Source: Deltaproteobacteria bacterium
GTDB lineage: Bacteria > Desulfobacterota > Deferrisomatia > Deferrisomatales > BM512
Length of the DNA stretch: 32,240 bases
Reading direction: 5' to 3'
Assembly (NCBI GenBank): GCA_030591565.1
Contig: JAUVAU010000026.1
Span: 1 to 32,240, forward strand
The notes under the pieces are model-generated. The model did not search any database and was not told the DNA's origin. It saw only the letters and a list, made by a program, of their open reading frames with translations. A program made the translations under genes and the position numbers. Below are positions 7,965-14,538 of this stretch, piece after piece. Numbering within the stretch: position 1 is the first letter of the stretch; every line of letters starts with the position of its first letter.

Positions 7965-8795
7965 ATGAGAGCGTATATAAGAGTGTCCGTGAGATGGGCG
8001 GCGTTGCTTACCCTTCTGTTCTCTCTCTCGTCCCACGTTCATGCCGCCCCCAGTGCTGACCTCTGGGGGTACTGGCTCCCCCAGGACGTCCAGTCCACAA
8101 TGACAGTCGACCACTCCCCGTGGGGGGCCTTCCTGAAGAAGTATCTCGTCGCCGACCACCCCTCGGGCGTCAACAGGGTCCGCTATGGGGAGGTCACCGG
8201 GGAGGACCAGAAGCAACTCGCCGCCTACATTGACAGCCTGACACAGGTGCCACCCAGGCAGCTCAACCGCGCCACGCAGCTGGCGTACTGGATAAACCTC
8301 TACAACGCGCTCACCGTAAAGGTCATCCTCGACGAGTACCCCGTGGACTCGATCCGCGACATCCGCTCCGGATTTTTCACGGCGGGTCCGTGGAAGATGA
8401 AACTCGTTGAAATTGCTGGTGAGGAGGTCTCGCTCGATGAGATCGAGCACAGGATTTTGCGCCCCATCTGGAAGGACAACAGGATTCACTACGCGGTGAA
8501 CTGCGCCTCCATCGGCTGCCCCAACCTGATCGCGGAACCCTTCACCCCGGAAAACAGCGAGAGACTTCTGGAGCAGGGTGCGCGCAGCTACGTCAACCAC
8601 CCCCGCGGCGTGGGGTTCAGTGGCGACGACCTTGTGCTCTCGTCTATTTACGACTGGTTCTCTGTCGATTTCGGCTCCGACGAAAAAGAATTGATAGCGC
8701 ACCTTTTGAAATATGCCGAACCGCCGCTTGCCGAAAAGTTGAAGGCTTTCAAGGGGGATATCGACTACGGGTATGACTGGACGCTGAACCGGTAG
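7965..8795 (+). CDS. Secreted DUF547 domain protein
   Basis: A 276-residue protein with a typical signal peptide (basic start, hydrophobic core AALLTLLFSLSS, cleavage near VHAAPS). The mature part matches DUF547: the AYWINLYNALTVKVIL helix, IRDI, then HYAVNCASIGCPNL with two cysteines in the Asn-Cys-Ala-Ser-x-Gly-Cys-Pro block, and SSIYDWFSVDF near the end. The biochemical function of the family is not established; related proteins show a papain-like arrangement, but activity is unproven. ATG 7965 was chosen because it begins the signal peptide and lies 2 bases after the TVP38 stop; the longer open frame upstream merely shadows that gene. The stop is 4 bases from the convergent exonuclease III gene. 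It probably works outside the membrane with the flavoprotein and TVP38 protein. Confidence 0.88.
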   Translation: MRAYIRVSVRWAALLTLLFSLSSHVHAAPSADLWGYWLPQDVQSTMTVDHSPWGAFLKKYLVADHPSGVNRVRYGEVTGEDQKQLAAYIDSLTQVPPRQLNRATQLAYWINLYNALTVKVILDEYPVDSIRDIRSGFFTAGPWKMKLVEIAGEEVSLDEIEHRILRPIWKDNRIHYAVNCASIGCPNLIAEPFTPENSERLLEQGARSYVNHPRGVGFSGDDLVLSSIYDWFSVDFGSDEKELIAHLLKYAEPPLAEKLKAFKGDIDYGYDWTLNR

Positions 8796-8799
8796 GGGG

Positions 8800-9582
8800 T
8801 CATCCTTTCAGCTCCGCCCAACATACCGTGTGGTCGGAGGGTTTTTTCCAGCGCCGTGGTCGCTCGTCGATGTCGCACCCGGTTGCGCTCGCCACCACTG
8901 GTCCCGTCGCCCATATATGGTCCAGCCGCATTCCCAACCCCTTCCAGAACATCCCACCCCTGTAATCCCACCAGGAGTAGCGCTCCGCCTCGTCATGGTA
9001 GTGGCGAAAGAGGTCGGTGAAGCCAAATGCGCGCAGATGTTCCAGCGCCTCGCGCTCCTGGGGAGAGGCGAAGATATTGTCGCCGCGCTCCTCCGGGTTG
9101 TAGAGATCGCGTGAGTCGGGGCAGATGTTGAAATCGCCGCAGAGGATTATCTTCTCATCAGCTTTGTGGAAATGATTGAAGTATGTTCTCAGCTCCTGGA
9201 GAAATTGGAGCTTGAACTTGAACTTGTCGCTGTCAAGCGCCTCGCCGTTGGGGAAGTAGGCGCTGATAATGCGCAGGTCGCCCACCGTGGCTGCGATGAG
9301 GCGTTTTTGGGAGTTCAGTACGTGGTCGTCGCCCAGATGCGCCAGCCCCACGGTTACGTCGCTCACCGGTTCGCGGCTCAGTATCGCCACGCCGTTGTAG
9401 CTCTTTTGCCCCGCCACGGTGCAGTGGTAACCCAGCTCTTCCAGTGGCTCGCGCGGGAAATCCTCGTCCACCACCTTTGTCTCCTGCAGGCAGACCAGAT
9501 CGGGGGAGAAGTAGCCGAGCCACTTTTGCAAGTGCTCCATGCGGCTCCTCACCGAGTTCACGTTCCAGGTTGCGATCTTCAT
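8800..9582 (-). CDS. xth: Exodeoxyribonuclease III (AP endonuclease, Xth family)
   Basis: A 260-residue member of the exonuclease-endonuclease-phosphatase fold that cuts DNA at abasic sites and trims 3' blocking groups in base-excision repair. Active-site landmarks are present in order: N7 in MKIATWNVNSVRSR, the metal ligand E34 in CLQETK, ISAYFPNG with the catalytic Tyr, CGDFNICP with the Asp/Asn pair, MRLDHIW, and the terminal SDH with the catalytic His. Length is normal for the family (about 255-270). The start at 9582 is fixed by the near-universal MKIATWN opening and GGAG just upstream; the frame stays open further 5' but that part runs through prmA and is not coding. It is convergent with the DUF547 gene and divergent from prmA. 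Confidence 0.95.
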   Translation of the reverse strand: MKIATWNVNSVRSRMEHLQKWLGYFSPDLVCLQETKVVDEDFPREPLEELGYHCTVAGQKSYNGVAILSREPVSDVTVGLAHLGDDHVLNSQKRLIAATVGDLRIISAYFPNGEALDSDKFKFKLQFLQELRTYFNHFHKADEKIILCGDFNICPDSRDLYNPEERGDNIFASPQEREALEHLRAFGFTDLFRHYHDEAERYSWWDYRGGMFWKGLGMRLDHIWATGPVVASATGCDIDERPRRWKKPSDHTVCWAELKG

Positions 9583-9657
9583 GGTCTCCAAATTACCAGA
9601 GTAGGGCGCGGCGGGCAAAGAAGCGATAAAGCAGGGTGTGGTGTTATACTCTTGAAG

Positions 9658-10482
9658 ATGAAACCCAGGAGCAGATGGAGAGTCGCCGAGGTTGAGTGCG
9701 CCCCGGGCGGAGCGAGAGCTTGCTGGCGGAGCGCCAGGGAGGATGGCGCGGTGGGCGCGGCCACCTACAGGGGCAGCGGTATCGACTCCAGCCTGCGGAT
9801 GCGTCTCTACTGGGAGGGCACTGCCGGTGGCCCCCGGGATGCCGAAGACCTCATGGAGGAGGACTGGCGACCGTTTTGGCGCGAATCCCTTGCCAGCTTC
9901 AGGGTGAGTGAGAGGATCGAACTGGCATCCGTCTGGGAGGAATCGCAAATCCCGGAGGGTGTGCGTCGCTACCTCATCGACCCCGGCATGGCTTTCGGGG
10001 CGGGGGACCACCCCACCACAAGGCTGTGCGTTAGCTTGATCGAGAGGCTTGCCCAAAGGGGGGCGCTGTCCGGCGAGGTTCTCGACGTGGGCTCAGGCAC
10101 CGGTGTCCTCTCCCTCGTGGCGGCGGACCTTTGCGCGACGAAGGTGTGCGCACTGGATATCGACCCCTTTTGCTACGCAAGCTGTAGGCGAAACATCGCA
10201 TTGAACAACCTTGACGCCCGGGTGACGCCCAGACTTCTCTCCCCCGACCTCATTGAGGGCGGTTATCCCCTTATCCTCATCAACATGGCTAAAGGGCAGC
10301 TTAGAGCCCTCGCCCAAACGCTTATTGACAGATTGGCCCCGGAAGGGGCGCTGCTGCTCTCCGGCTTCAATGGCGATGGCGAGGACGAAGTCATGGGTGC
10401 GCTGGAGGCCACAGGTGCAAAATTGAAAATTTCAGATAGAATTACAGAAGACGGGTGGGTAGCAACCATATTGAGGTATTGA
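9658..10482 (+). CDS. prmA: Ribosomal protein L11 methyltransferase (PrmA-like), with a probable compensated frameshift
   Basis: A 274-residue SAM-dependent methyltransferase. The catalytic domain is clear: FGAGDHPTTRLC (the family F-G-x-G-x-H-x-T-T motif), SAM motif I VLDVGSGTGVLSL, then ALDIDPFC. The usual N-I-L-A motif after the SAM fold reads NMAKGQ, so the substrate loop is diverged. In the N-terminal domain, residues 19-27 (9712-9738) read as an odd Arg/Cys/Trp-rich stretch. In another frame the same bases give ESLLAERQ, which restores a normal PrmA-like opening, so two compensating single-base changes are likely, whether real or sequencing errors. ATG 9658 follows TTGAAG and no good Shine-Dalgarno site. 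Its stop overlaps the start of the next gene by one base. Confidence 0.82.
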   Translation: MKPRSRWRVAEVECAPGGARACWRSAREDGAVGAATYRGSGIDSSLRMRLYWEGTAGGPRDAEDLMEEDWRPFWRESLASFRVSERIELASVWEESQIPEGVRRYLIDPGMAFGAGDHPTTRLCVSLIERLAQRGALSGEVLDVGSGTGVLSLVAADLCATKVCALDIDPFCYASCRRNIALNNLDARVTPRLLSPDLIEGGYPLILINMAKGQLRALAQTLIDRLAPEGALLLSGFNGDGEDEVMGALEATGAKLKISDRITEDGWVATILRY

Positions 10483-10967
10483 TGGCTGAAATAGTCGCAC
10501 TGCTCGCAGCCCGACGCGAGGAAATAAAGGCCATACGCAAACTGTGGAAGGACCTGTGCACCAGTTTGGGCATCGATGCCGCCAAAAACGTGATAACCGA
10601 AGCGGTGACAAGCGAGGCCTACAACTCGGGCAAGCGCCTCTCCCCGGCAAAATCAGACAAGGAAGCCGTGGCGGGGCTGGAACATTTCTCCCATGTGTTC
10701 AAGACGAGATATGGCGATGGCGGGGTCGAGATGGAAGCGGTCCTGATAGAGGAGGGGAAGCTCACCCTCCATGTCGCCAGATGTGACTATCCCTCACTGT
10801 ATCGCAACTCCCCCCTGCCCGAAGACCTCGTGATGGCGCTGACCTGCGGCAGCGAAGAAGCCTTCGCCAAAGGGTACGACTCGCGGCTGGTGCTGGAAGA
10901 ATGTCTGCCGCCAGACGGAGATGGACGCTGTTGCACGCTGATTTATAGGTGGGAGGGGGGGCGCTGA
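10482..10967 (+). CDS. ATC-hydrolase-like protein (L-2-amino-thiazoline-4-carboxylic acid hydrolase family)
   Basis: A 161-residue soluble protein. The C-terminal half has the arrangement I associate with the ATC hydrolase family (PF14196): RCDYPSLYR, LPEDLVMALTCGSEEAFAKGYDSRLVLEE, then a Gly-Asp segment with paired cysteines (DGDGRCCTLIYRWE). The founding enzymes open 2-aminothiazoline-4-carboxylate on the way to cysteine, but most family members are uncharacterised and the substrate here is unknown. ATG 10482 was chosen because GAGG at 10473-10476 is well spaced and it overlaps the prmA stop by one base (TGATG), indicating translational coupling. A T-run hairpin and a structured repeat follow it directly. 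No membrane segment or signal peptide is visible. Confidence 0.62.
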   Translation: MAEIVALLAARREEIKAIRKLWKDLCTSLGIDAAKNVITEAVTSEAYNSGKRLSPAKSDKEAVAGLEHFSHVFKTRYGDGGVEMEAVLIEEGKLTLHVARCDYPSLYRNSPLPEDLVMALTCGSEEAFAKGYDSRLVLEECLPPDGDGRCCTLIYRWEGGR

Positions 10968-10969
10968 GT

Positions 10970-10994
10970 CGCGCAGCTTGTACGCGGTTTTTTT
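10970..10994 (+). terminator. Candidate intrinsic terminator after the prmA operon
   Basis: A short stem (CGCG at 10970-10973 with 10983-10986) is followed by seven Ts at 10988-10994. The stem is weak, but the T-run and the position 3 bases after the stop codon fit termination. It lies at the outer edge of the adjacent repeat. Confidence 0.4.
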
Positions 10995-11226
10995 GATTGG
11001 ATTGGTTTTACTGGTATGCGGGGGCTGCTTGCCCCCTGCACCCCGAGGGTACTTTCTCTGCGCGGAGAAAGTACCGCAAAGACGCGCCCCTTCGAGCACG
11101 TGTGCTCGCCTGCGGCGAACGCTCGCGGTTGAGGGAGGGTCATGAACTCGGCTCGGCTTGACGCCTCACCTCAAACAAGATGACCCTCAAAGACTCCTCA
11201 CCCGCTCACTGCACAGCTCGGTGGGG
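10995..11226 (-). repeat. Structured intergenic repeat, copy D (inverted orientation)
   Basis: The reverse complement aligns over its whole length with 31604-31822. Hairpins on the plus strand: 11020-11025/11031-11036 (loop TGCTT), 11048-11058/11065-11075 (11 bp, loop with GCGCG), a GC-rich CGAGCACGTGTGCTCG near-palindrome around 11093-11108, an outer stem 11125-11134/11196-11205 with one mismatch, and an inner stem 11135-11143/11180-11188. Four of these stems differ from copy C by paired changes that keep pairing. It lacks the AGCCCAGCGGCGAGCG-type tail of the other copies. No protein is credible here. Together with the terminator this accounts for nearly all of the 339-base gap between the ATC-hydrolase-like gene and the kinase gene. 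Confidence 0.85.
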
Positions 11227-11306
11227 ATGTTAAAAATCAAAAGCAAAAACGCCAGAAGTAAAAGCCCGACCTCCCATGCCTGTTACATATCCCTCTAAGC
11301 CCCTAA

Positions 11307-12785
11307 TCATAATGGTTCCTTGAGCGGCAGGCTGCGAGGCCGTCGGAGTTGTCCCTGCGCTGCACGTGCCAACAAACTCGACCAATGATCAAAAAAATCC
11401 TGAGCGTCTTCATCATCAATAATCCTAGGACCCCATGCAATTTGAAAAGAGCATGCCCCAGGAGAGGCCACTAGAGCAGCGTCTTCATAATTGTCTAGAT
11501 GAAATGGTTCCATTCTTTGGCCACGACGAATAAGGGGACTATTAAAATATGAAACTTCATACCATCGATACTGGTTGTCTCCACTTGGATCCATGTACCA
11601 AAGGTTTGAACTAGATGAATATCCATTGTATTGCCTGATTTCAATTGAAGTACCAATTAGAATATTCCAATTTGATCTTAAAAGTACCTTGCGCGCTGCA
11701 ATTCGGTCAGGGAAAATTTGTCCCACGCGAATGGACCCTGTTCCAAGTACAATTTCTCGGTCGCTACGTCGTTGCACTGAAGGTGCAACATTTTCAATTT
11801 GTTCAAAGAGTTCTGTAGTCAGTTCATTCAGAATTTGGATAGCACTCGCACTTAACTGTCTTCGCGCATTTTTTCTTGCTCTGGTTTCCTCTTTCTTGGC
11901 CTCAGCTTCAGCTTCAGCCGATGCTATGGCGTGGCCTGCCTTAGCTAAAGCATCGAAGCCATATTTTTTGTCATTTTGAATTGATTGGGTTTTTGCTCGG
12001 CGCAAAAGCATAACAACCCGTTCCAGCCGGGGTCTAGCTGCAGGCAATTTACGAAGCAGCATGGAAACTAAAGATTTTATTTGAGGCGAAGTTGACTCAG
12101 GTAAAAGAGGTGGGATAGCTAACCGGTGCTTCTCAGAAAGTTCGTCACGTGTCCCACTGAAAGGAGGTTTTCCCGTAAGGAGTGCGAAAAATATGCATCC
12201 TATCGCATATACGTCAGTTGCGTGAGTTGCACGTTCTACAAGCCATTGTTCAGGGGCAGCGTATTGTGGTGTTAGGCATTCTTGGAGGGTTCTTGAGGAA
12301 GTTGCATTTTCCACAAATTTAGCAATTCCAAAATCAGCAATTTTCCACTTGTTACCATGGAAAAGAATATTCCCCGGCTTTAAATCTCTATGGACCAATT
12401 CATCAGCTTCAGTCAAACCAGCTGTAACATCTAGAAGGATATCAATTGCTGCCTTTTCATCAAACAATCTGCCTTGATCAATTTCGTCCTGAAGACTCTT
12501 CTCTGCTCTATCCATAACAATGAAGTAGGAGCCTGTCTCTGTATCAAGTCCAGCATCGTGGATTGGGATAATATTCTGAAGCTCATGCCCTGCAAATTCA
12601 TCGGCAATCTGCATTTCTCTATGTGCTGCACCAGCAGCACTAATGTGAAGCTTTTTTATAGCTAAAGGCTCAAAGCCATCAGCTTCACCAGCAAAAACAA
12701 TCCCAAAACCACCCCTTGGACCTAATGGCTGATCCGAATCGTAACGCCATTCACCACGGGGAAGTCGTATTGTAATTATCGGCAT
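11307..12785 (-). CDS. Soluble Ser/Thr protein kinase with an unassigned C-terminal domain
   Basis: A 492-residue protein. Residues about 15-265 are a eukaryotic-type (PknB/Hanks) kinase with all catalytic elements: glycine loop LGPRGGFGIVF, K44 in AIKK, H132-R-D134-L-K-P-G-N139 catalytic loop, D151-F-G, the AAPEQW activation-segment end and DVYAIGCIFFALLTGKPPF. Residues about 283-310 are Ala/Glu/Lys-rich and probably coiled coil. Residues 311-492 form a domain I do not recognise. There is no membrane helix or PASTA repeat, so it is cytosolic. The start at 12785 (MPIITIRL) is chosen over an upstream ATG because AAGGAAAAG precedes it. The codons and bases are visibly AT-richer than in the flanking genes, and no phosphatase or regulator lies beside it. 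Acquired origin and a role in stress or phage defence are inferences. Confidence 0.86.
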   Translation of the reverse strand: MPIITIRLPRGEWRYDSDQPLGPRGGFGIVFAGEADGFEPLAIKKLHISAAGAAHREMQIADEFAGHELQNIIPIHDAGLDTETGSYFIVMDRAEKSLQDEIDQGRLFDEKAAIDILLDVTAGLTEADELVHRDLKPGNILFHGNKWKIADFGIAKFVENATSSRTLQECLTPQYAAPEQWLVERATHATDVYAIGCIFFALLTGKPPFSGTRDELSEKHRLAIPPLLPESTSPQIKSLVSMLLRKLPAARPRLERVVMLLRRAKTQSIQNDKKYGFDALAKAGHAIASAEAEAEAKKEETRARKNARRQLSASAIQILNELTTELFEQIENVAPSVQRRSDREIVLGTGSIRVGQIFPDRIAARKVLLRSNWNILIGTSIEIRQYNGYSSSSNLWYMDPSGDNQYRWYEVSYFNSPLIRRGQRMEPFHLDNYEDAALVASPGACSFQIAWGPRIIDDEDAQDFFDHWSSLLARAAQGQLRRPRSLPLKEPL

Positions 12786-12890
12786 TATCTTTTCCTTTTC
12801 TACCCTTCCGGAGCAGGCACACTCACGGTTTGGAAACGTACTGCATAGTAACATTTTAGAAGGGAGTTCGGGGGACGCAATACTTAACCA

Positions 12891-13292
12891 GGGTAGGGCT
12901 GTTTGAGGTGAGGCGCTAGCCGAGCCGAGTTTCCAATCCGTTCAGATGCTTTTGAAGTTCAACTCCCCGTCCAAGCGGTTGAAGCGAGCAGGCGAAGGAA
13001 AAGAACCTTACGCGGAAGCGAGTGTAACGAGCGGCTTCGGAAGGTTCCCGTAGCAGTGAGCGGTCCGCGTAGCGGAGCAGAGCTTGCGGGGTGTCCAGGG
13101 GTCTTGGGGAGGGGGACAAGCCCCTCCCCAGGTCGCCAAGAGCGTGAGAATCACGCGCTGGCGAAATAAGGAGGCCAAGACCTCCTCGGTCGCCGGAGCC
13201 TTCGTCAGAAGGCCCACAGAACAAATACAATAAAAAAGGCCTCCCAAAGGAGGCCTTCCAATCAAATCAAATAAAAAGCCGAGCGGCGAGCG
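12891..13292 (+). repeat. Structured intergenic repeat, copy A
   Basis: It aligns with copy B (14136-14538): the opening GGCTGTTTGAGGTGAGGC core, the block ATGCTTTTGAAGTTCAA with CCCCGTCCAAGCGG, AGCTTG-x-GGGGTGTCC, and the tail AAAAAGCCGAGCGGCGAGCG (13273-13292). Hairpins: 13003-13009/13041-13047; 13106-13114/13121-13129 with loop GACAAG; 13142-13147/13151-13156 with loop GAA, inside TCGCCA/TGGCGA (13133-13138/13159-13164); and 13236-13244/13249-13257. The two named loops are identical in copy B although the stems differ. It occupies most of the non-coding stretch between the kinase gene and the Cys-rich gene; 12786-12890 holds nothing else I can name. Confidence 0.83.
13229..13257 (-). terminator. 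Minus-strand intrinsic terminator-like hairpin inside repeat A
   Basis: A perfect 9-bp stem (13236-13244/13249-13257, loop CAAA) is followed on the minus strand by TTTTATTG. No minus-strand gene ends here, so it may be a part of the repeat rather than a working gene terminator. Confidence 0.5.
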
Positions 13293-13339
13293 TCCCCCCT
13301 TTGGCAGAGCTATCCAAGGTGCGAATGACCACATAACAG

Positions 13340-13404
13340 GTCAAGAAATGACATTTTTTGACACTTACGGTGACATTTTATGTCACTTTGGGACGGCGTG
13401 TCAC
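13340..13404. promoter_or_regulatory. Cluster of TGACA/TGTCA half-sites including a perfect 17-bp palindrome
   Basis: GTGACATTTTATGTCAC at 13370-13386 is a perfect dyad (7-bp arms, TTT centre). Further half-sites occur at 13340 (GTCA), 13349 (TGACA), 13359 (TGACAC) and 13399 (TGTCAC). They lie about 70-145 bases upstream of the sigma-54-type promoter, where enhancer-binding activators normally bind. The identity of the protein is unknown. Confidence 0.6.
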
Positions 13405-13470
13405 CCCCAACCACTCCCCCTGGAGACCGGAATAAGGTGAAAACCCCCTGTTTGAACGGTTTCACGCGGA

Positions 13471-13485
13471 TGGCATTGTAATTGC
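13471..13485 (+). promoter_or_regulatory. Sigma-54 type (-24/-12) promoter
   Basis: TGGCATTGTAATTGC carries GG at 13472-13473 and GC at 13484-13485 with exactly 10 bases between, matching the RpoN consensus TGGCAC-N5-TTGC at all but one core position. The predicted start is near 13497, giving a leader of about 85 bases before the Cys-rich gene. Confidence 0.68.
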
Positions 13486-13583
13486 TTGTTATCTAGCCTT
13501 ACTAGTCTGGTCCAGCTGGAGTTGTCGGCTGAAATACGTTTTATTTTACTACGTCTGTGTTTAACGTTCGCTAGGAGGTAAAC

Positions 13584-13991
13584 ATGAAAAAGATTGTCTT
13601 CATCACCTTATTGGCACTGATCGTGGCGGCAAACGCCAGCTTCGCCGCGCCCAAAAAGGCTAATCGCGGTCAATGTATAAGCGACTGCGTACAGGCCTTC
13701 AACAAGTCCGTCAAGGACAAGGGCGCCGACGCCGACAAACTTGTCAACTTCACCCAGAAGGAATGCTCCAGTTGGTGTAAAGATGACTACACAGCGGGTG
13801 ACGGCTATTTCTGGGACGACGGCGTCTGCAACGAGAATTATGTGGCGACCGACCCGGACTGCGTAACCAAGATCACCAGAACTCTTGGCTGGAAGCCCTA
13901 CCTGAGCATTTGCGCCGGCGATTTCGAGTGCCAGTCCAACAACTGTGAGTACTTTTTTGGCTCTATGTACTGCTTGTTTCCCAACCAATAA
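13584..13991 (+). CDS. Small secreted cysteine-rich protein, family not recognised
   Basis: A 135-residue protein with a clear signal peptide (MKKIVFITLLALIVAANASFAA, cut near residue 22). The mature part, about 113 residues, has ten cysteines: C31, C35, C61, C65, C82, C93, C110, C116, C121 and C130, an even number suited to five disulfides. Two C-x3-C pairs 26 residues apart (31/35 and 61/65) resemble a twin CX3C helical hairpin. The C-terminal C-x5-C-x4-C-x8-C resembles small knotted modules of the C-x-S-x2-C type. AGGAGG precedes ATG 13584. It is a one-gene unit: sigma-54-type promoter and half-site cluster upstream, strong terminator downstream. The function is unknown; an envelope or extracellular role follows from the signal peptide. 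The DsbC-like protein encoded at 4098 could help fold it. Confidence 0.85.
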   Translation: MKKIVFITLLALIVAANASFAAPKKANRGQCISDCVQAFNKSVKDKGADADKLVNFTQKECSSWCKDDYTAGDGYFWDDGVCNENYVATDPDCVTKITRTLGWKPYLSICAGDFECQSNNCEYFFGSMYCLFPNQ

Positions 13992-14050
13992 GAGCTAACC
14001 AGTACCTATCCGGACCCTATAAGGTTAGAATATCCGGACGGAAATATAAA

Positions 14051-14084
14051 GTCCCGCACCCTCACGTGGTGCGGGACTTCTTTT
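14051..14084 (+). terminator. Intrinsic terminator of the Cys-rich gene
   Basis: A perfect 10-bp stem (14051-14060/14068-14077, loop CTCACGT) is followed by TTCTTTT. It lies 60 bases after the stop codon. Confidence 0.88.
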
Positions 14085-14135
14085 GTGGACGATTTTCCAA
14101 CGATATTTGGGATCGGGCCTTGTATTTCAACATTA

Positions 14136-14538
14136 GGGTCGGGCTGTCTGAGGTGAGGTGTTAGCCGACCCGCGTTCCCGGCCCGTTCCTATGCTCTTGA
14201 CCTATGCTTTTGAAGTTCAATCCCCGTCCAAGCGGAGCAGTTCAGCTCGTAGGATCAGGAGGTCATACTTTATAGCGAGCATATGCGAGCGGCTTTATGA
14301 CCTCCCCGGAGAGATGAACGATCAGCGCAGCTTGTGGGGTGTCCGGGGATTAAAGGGGGATTGACAAGAATCCCCCTTTGCCGCTCCAGCCCTCGAAGAG
14401 GGAGAGCGGAACGCCTTTAAATACAATAAAACAAATCCACCCTCGGGGTGCATGGGACGAGCAGTCCCCGCATACAATAGAAAGGGCCTTCGCAAGAAGG
14501 CCCAACCAATCAAAAAAAGAAAAGCCCAGCGGCGAGCG
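14136..14538 (+). repeat. Structured intergenic repeat, copy B (hybrid copy)
   Basis: The 5' three quarters match copy A, and the 3' part matches copies C and D. Hairpins: 14258-14266/14297-14305 (9 bp); 14352-14362/14369-14379 (11 bp, loop GACAAG as in A); CCGCTC/GAGCGG (14381-14386/14404-14409) enclosing 14390-14394/14398-14402 with loop GAA as in A; then the GGGAC-GAGCA-GTCCC hairpin near 14455-14469, which is the C/D hairpin; then 14484-14491/14496-14503; then the shared tail AAAAGCCCAGCGGCGAGCG ending at 14538, the base next to the RNase G stop codon. This explains most of the 547-base gap between the Cys-rich gene and RNase G. Confidence 0.84.
14476..14503 (-). terminator. Intrinsic terminator of the RNase G operon, built from repeat B
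   Basis: A perfect 8-bp GC-rich stem (14484-14491/14496-14503, loop GCAA) is followed on the minus strand by TTTCTATTG. It lies 36 bases after the RNase G stop and is part of the repeat. Confidence 0.6.

Noticed and set aside
9645-9650. TATACT as a prmA promoter -10
   Set aside because: Only 7 bases from the ATG with no -35; a leaderless start is possible but unsupported.
9583-10056. N-terminal extension of exonuclease III
   Set aside because: The frame is open only antisense to prmA; the family starts at MKIATWN.
10968-11306. Short open frames inside the repeats as small proteins
   Set aside because: Frames are not conserved between repeat copies, while hairpin pairing is.
12891-14538. 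CRISPR array or insertion sequence
   Set aside because: Only large, spaced, non-identical copies; no short regular repeats, no cas genes, no transposase frame.
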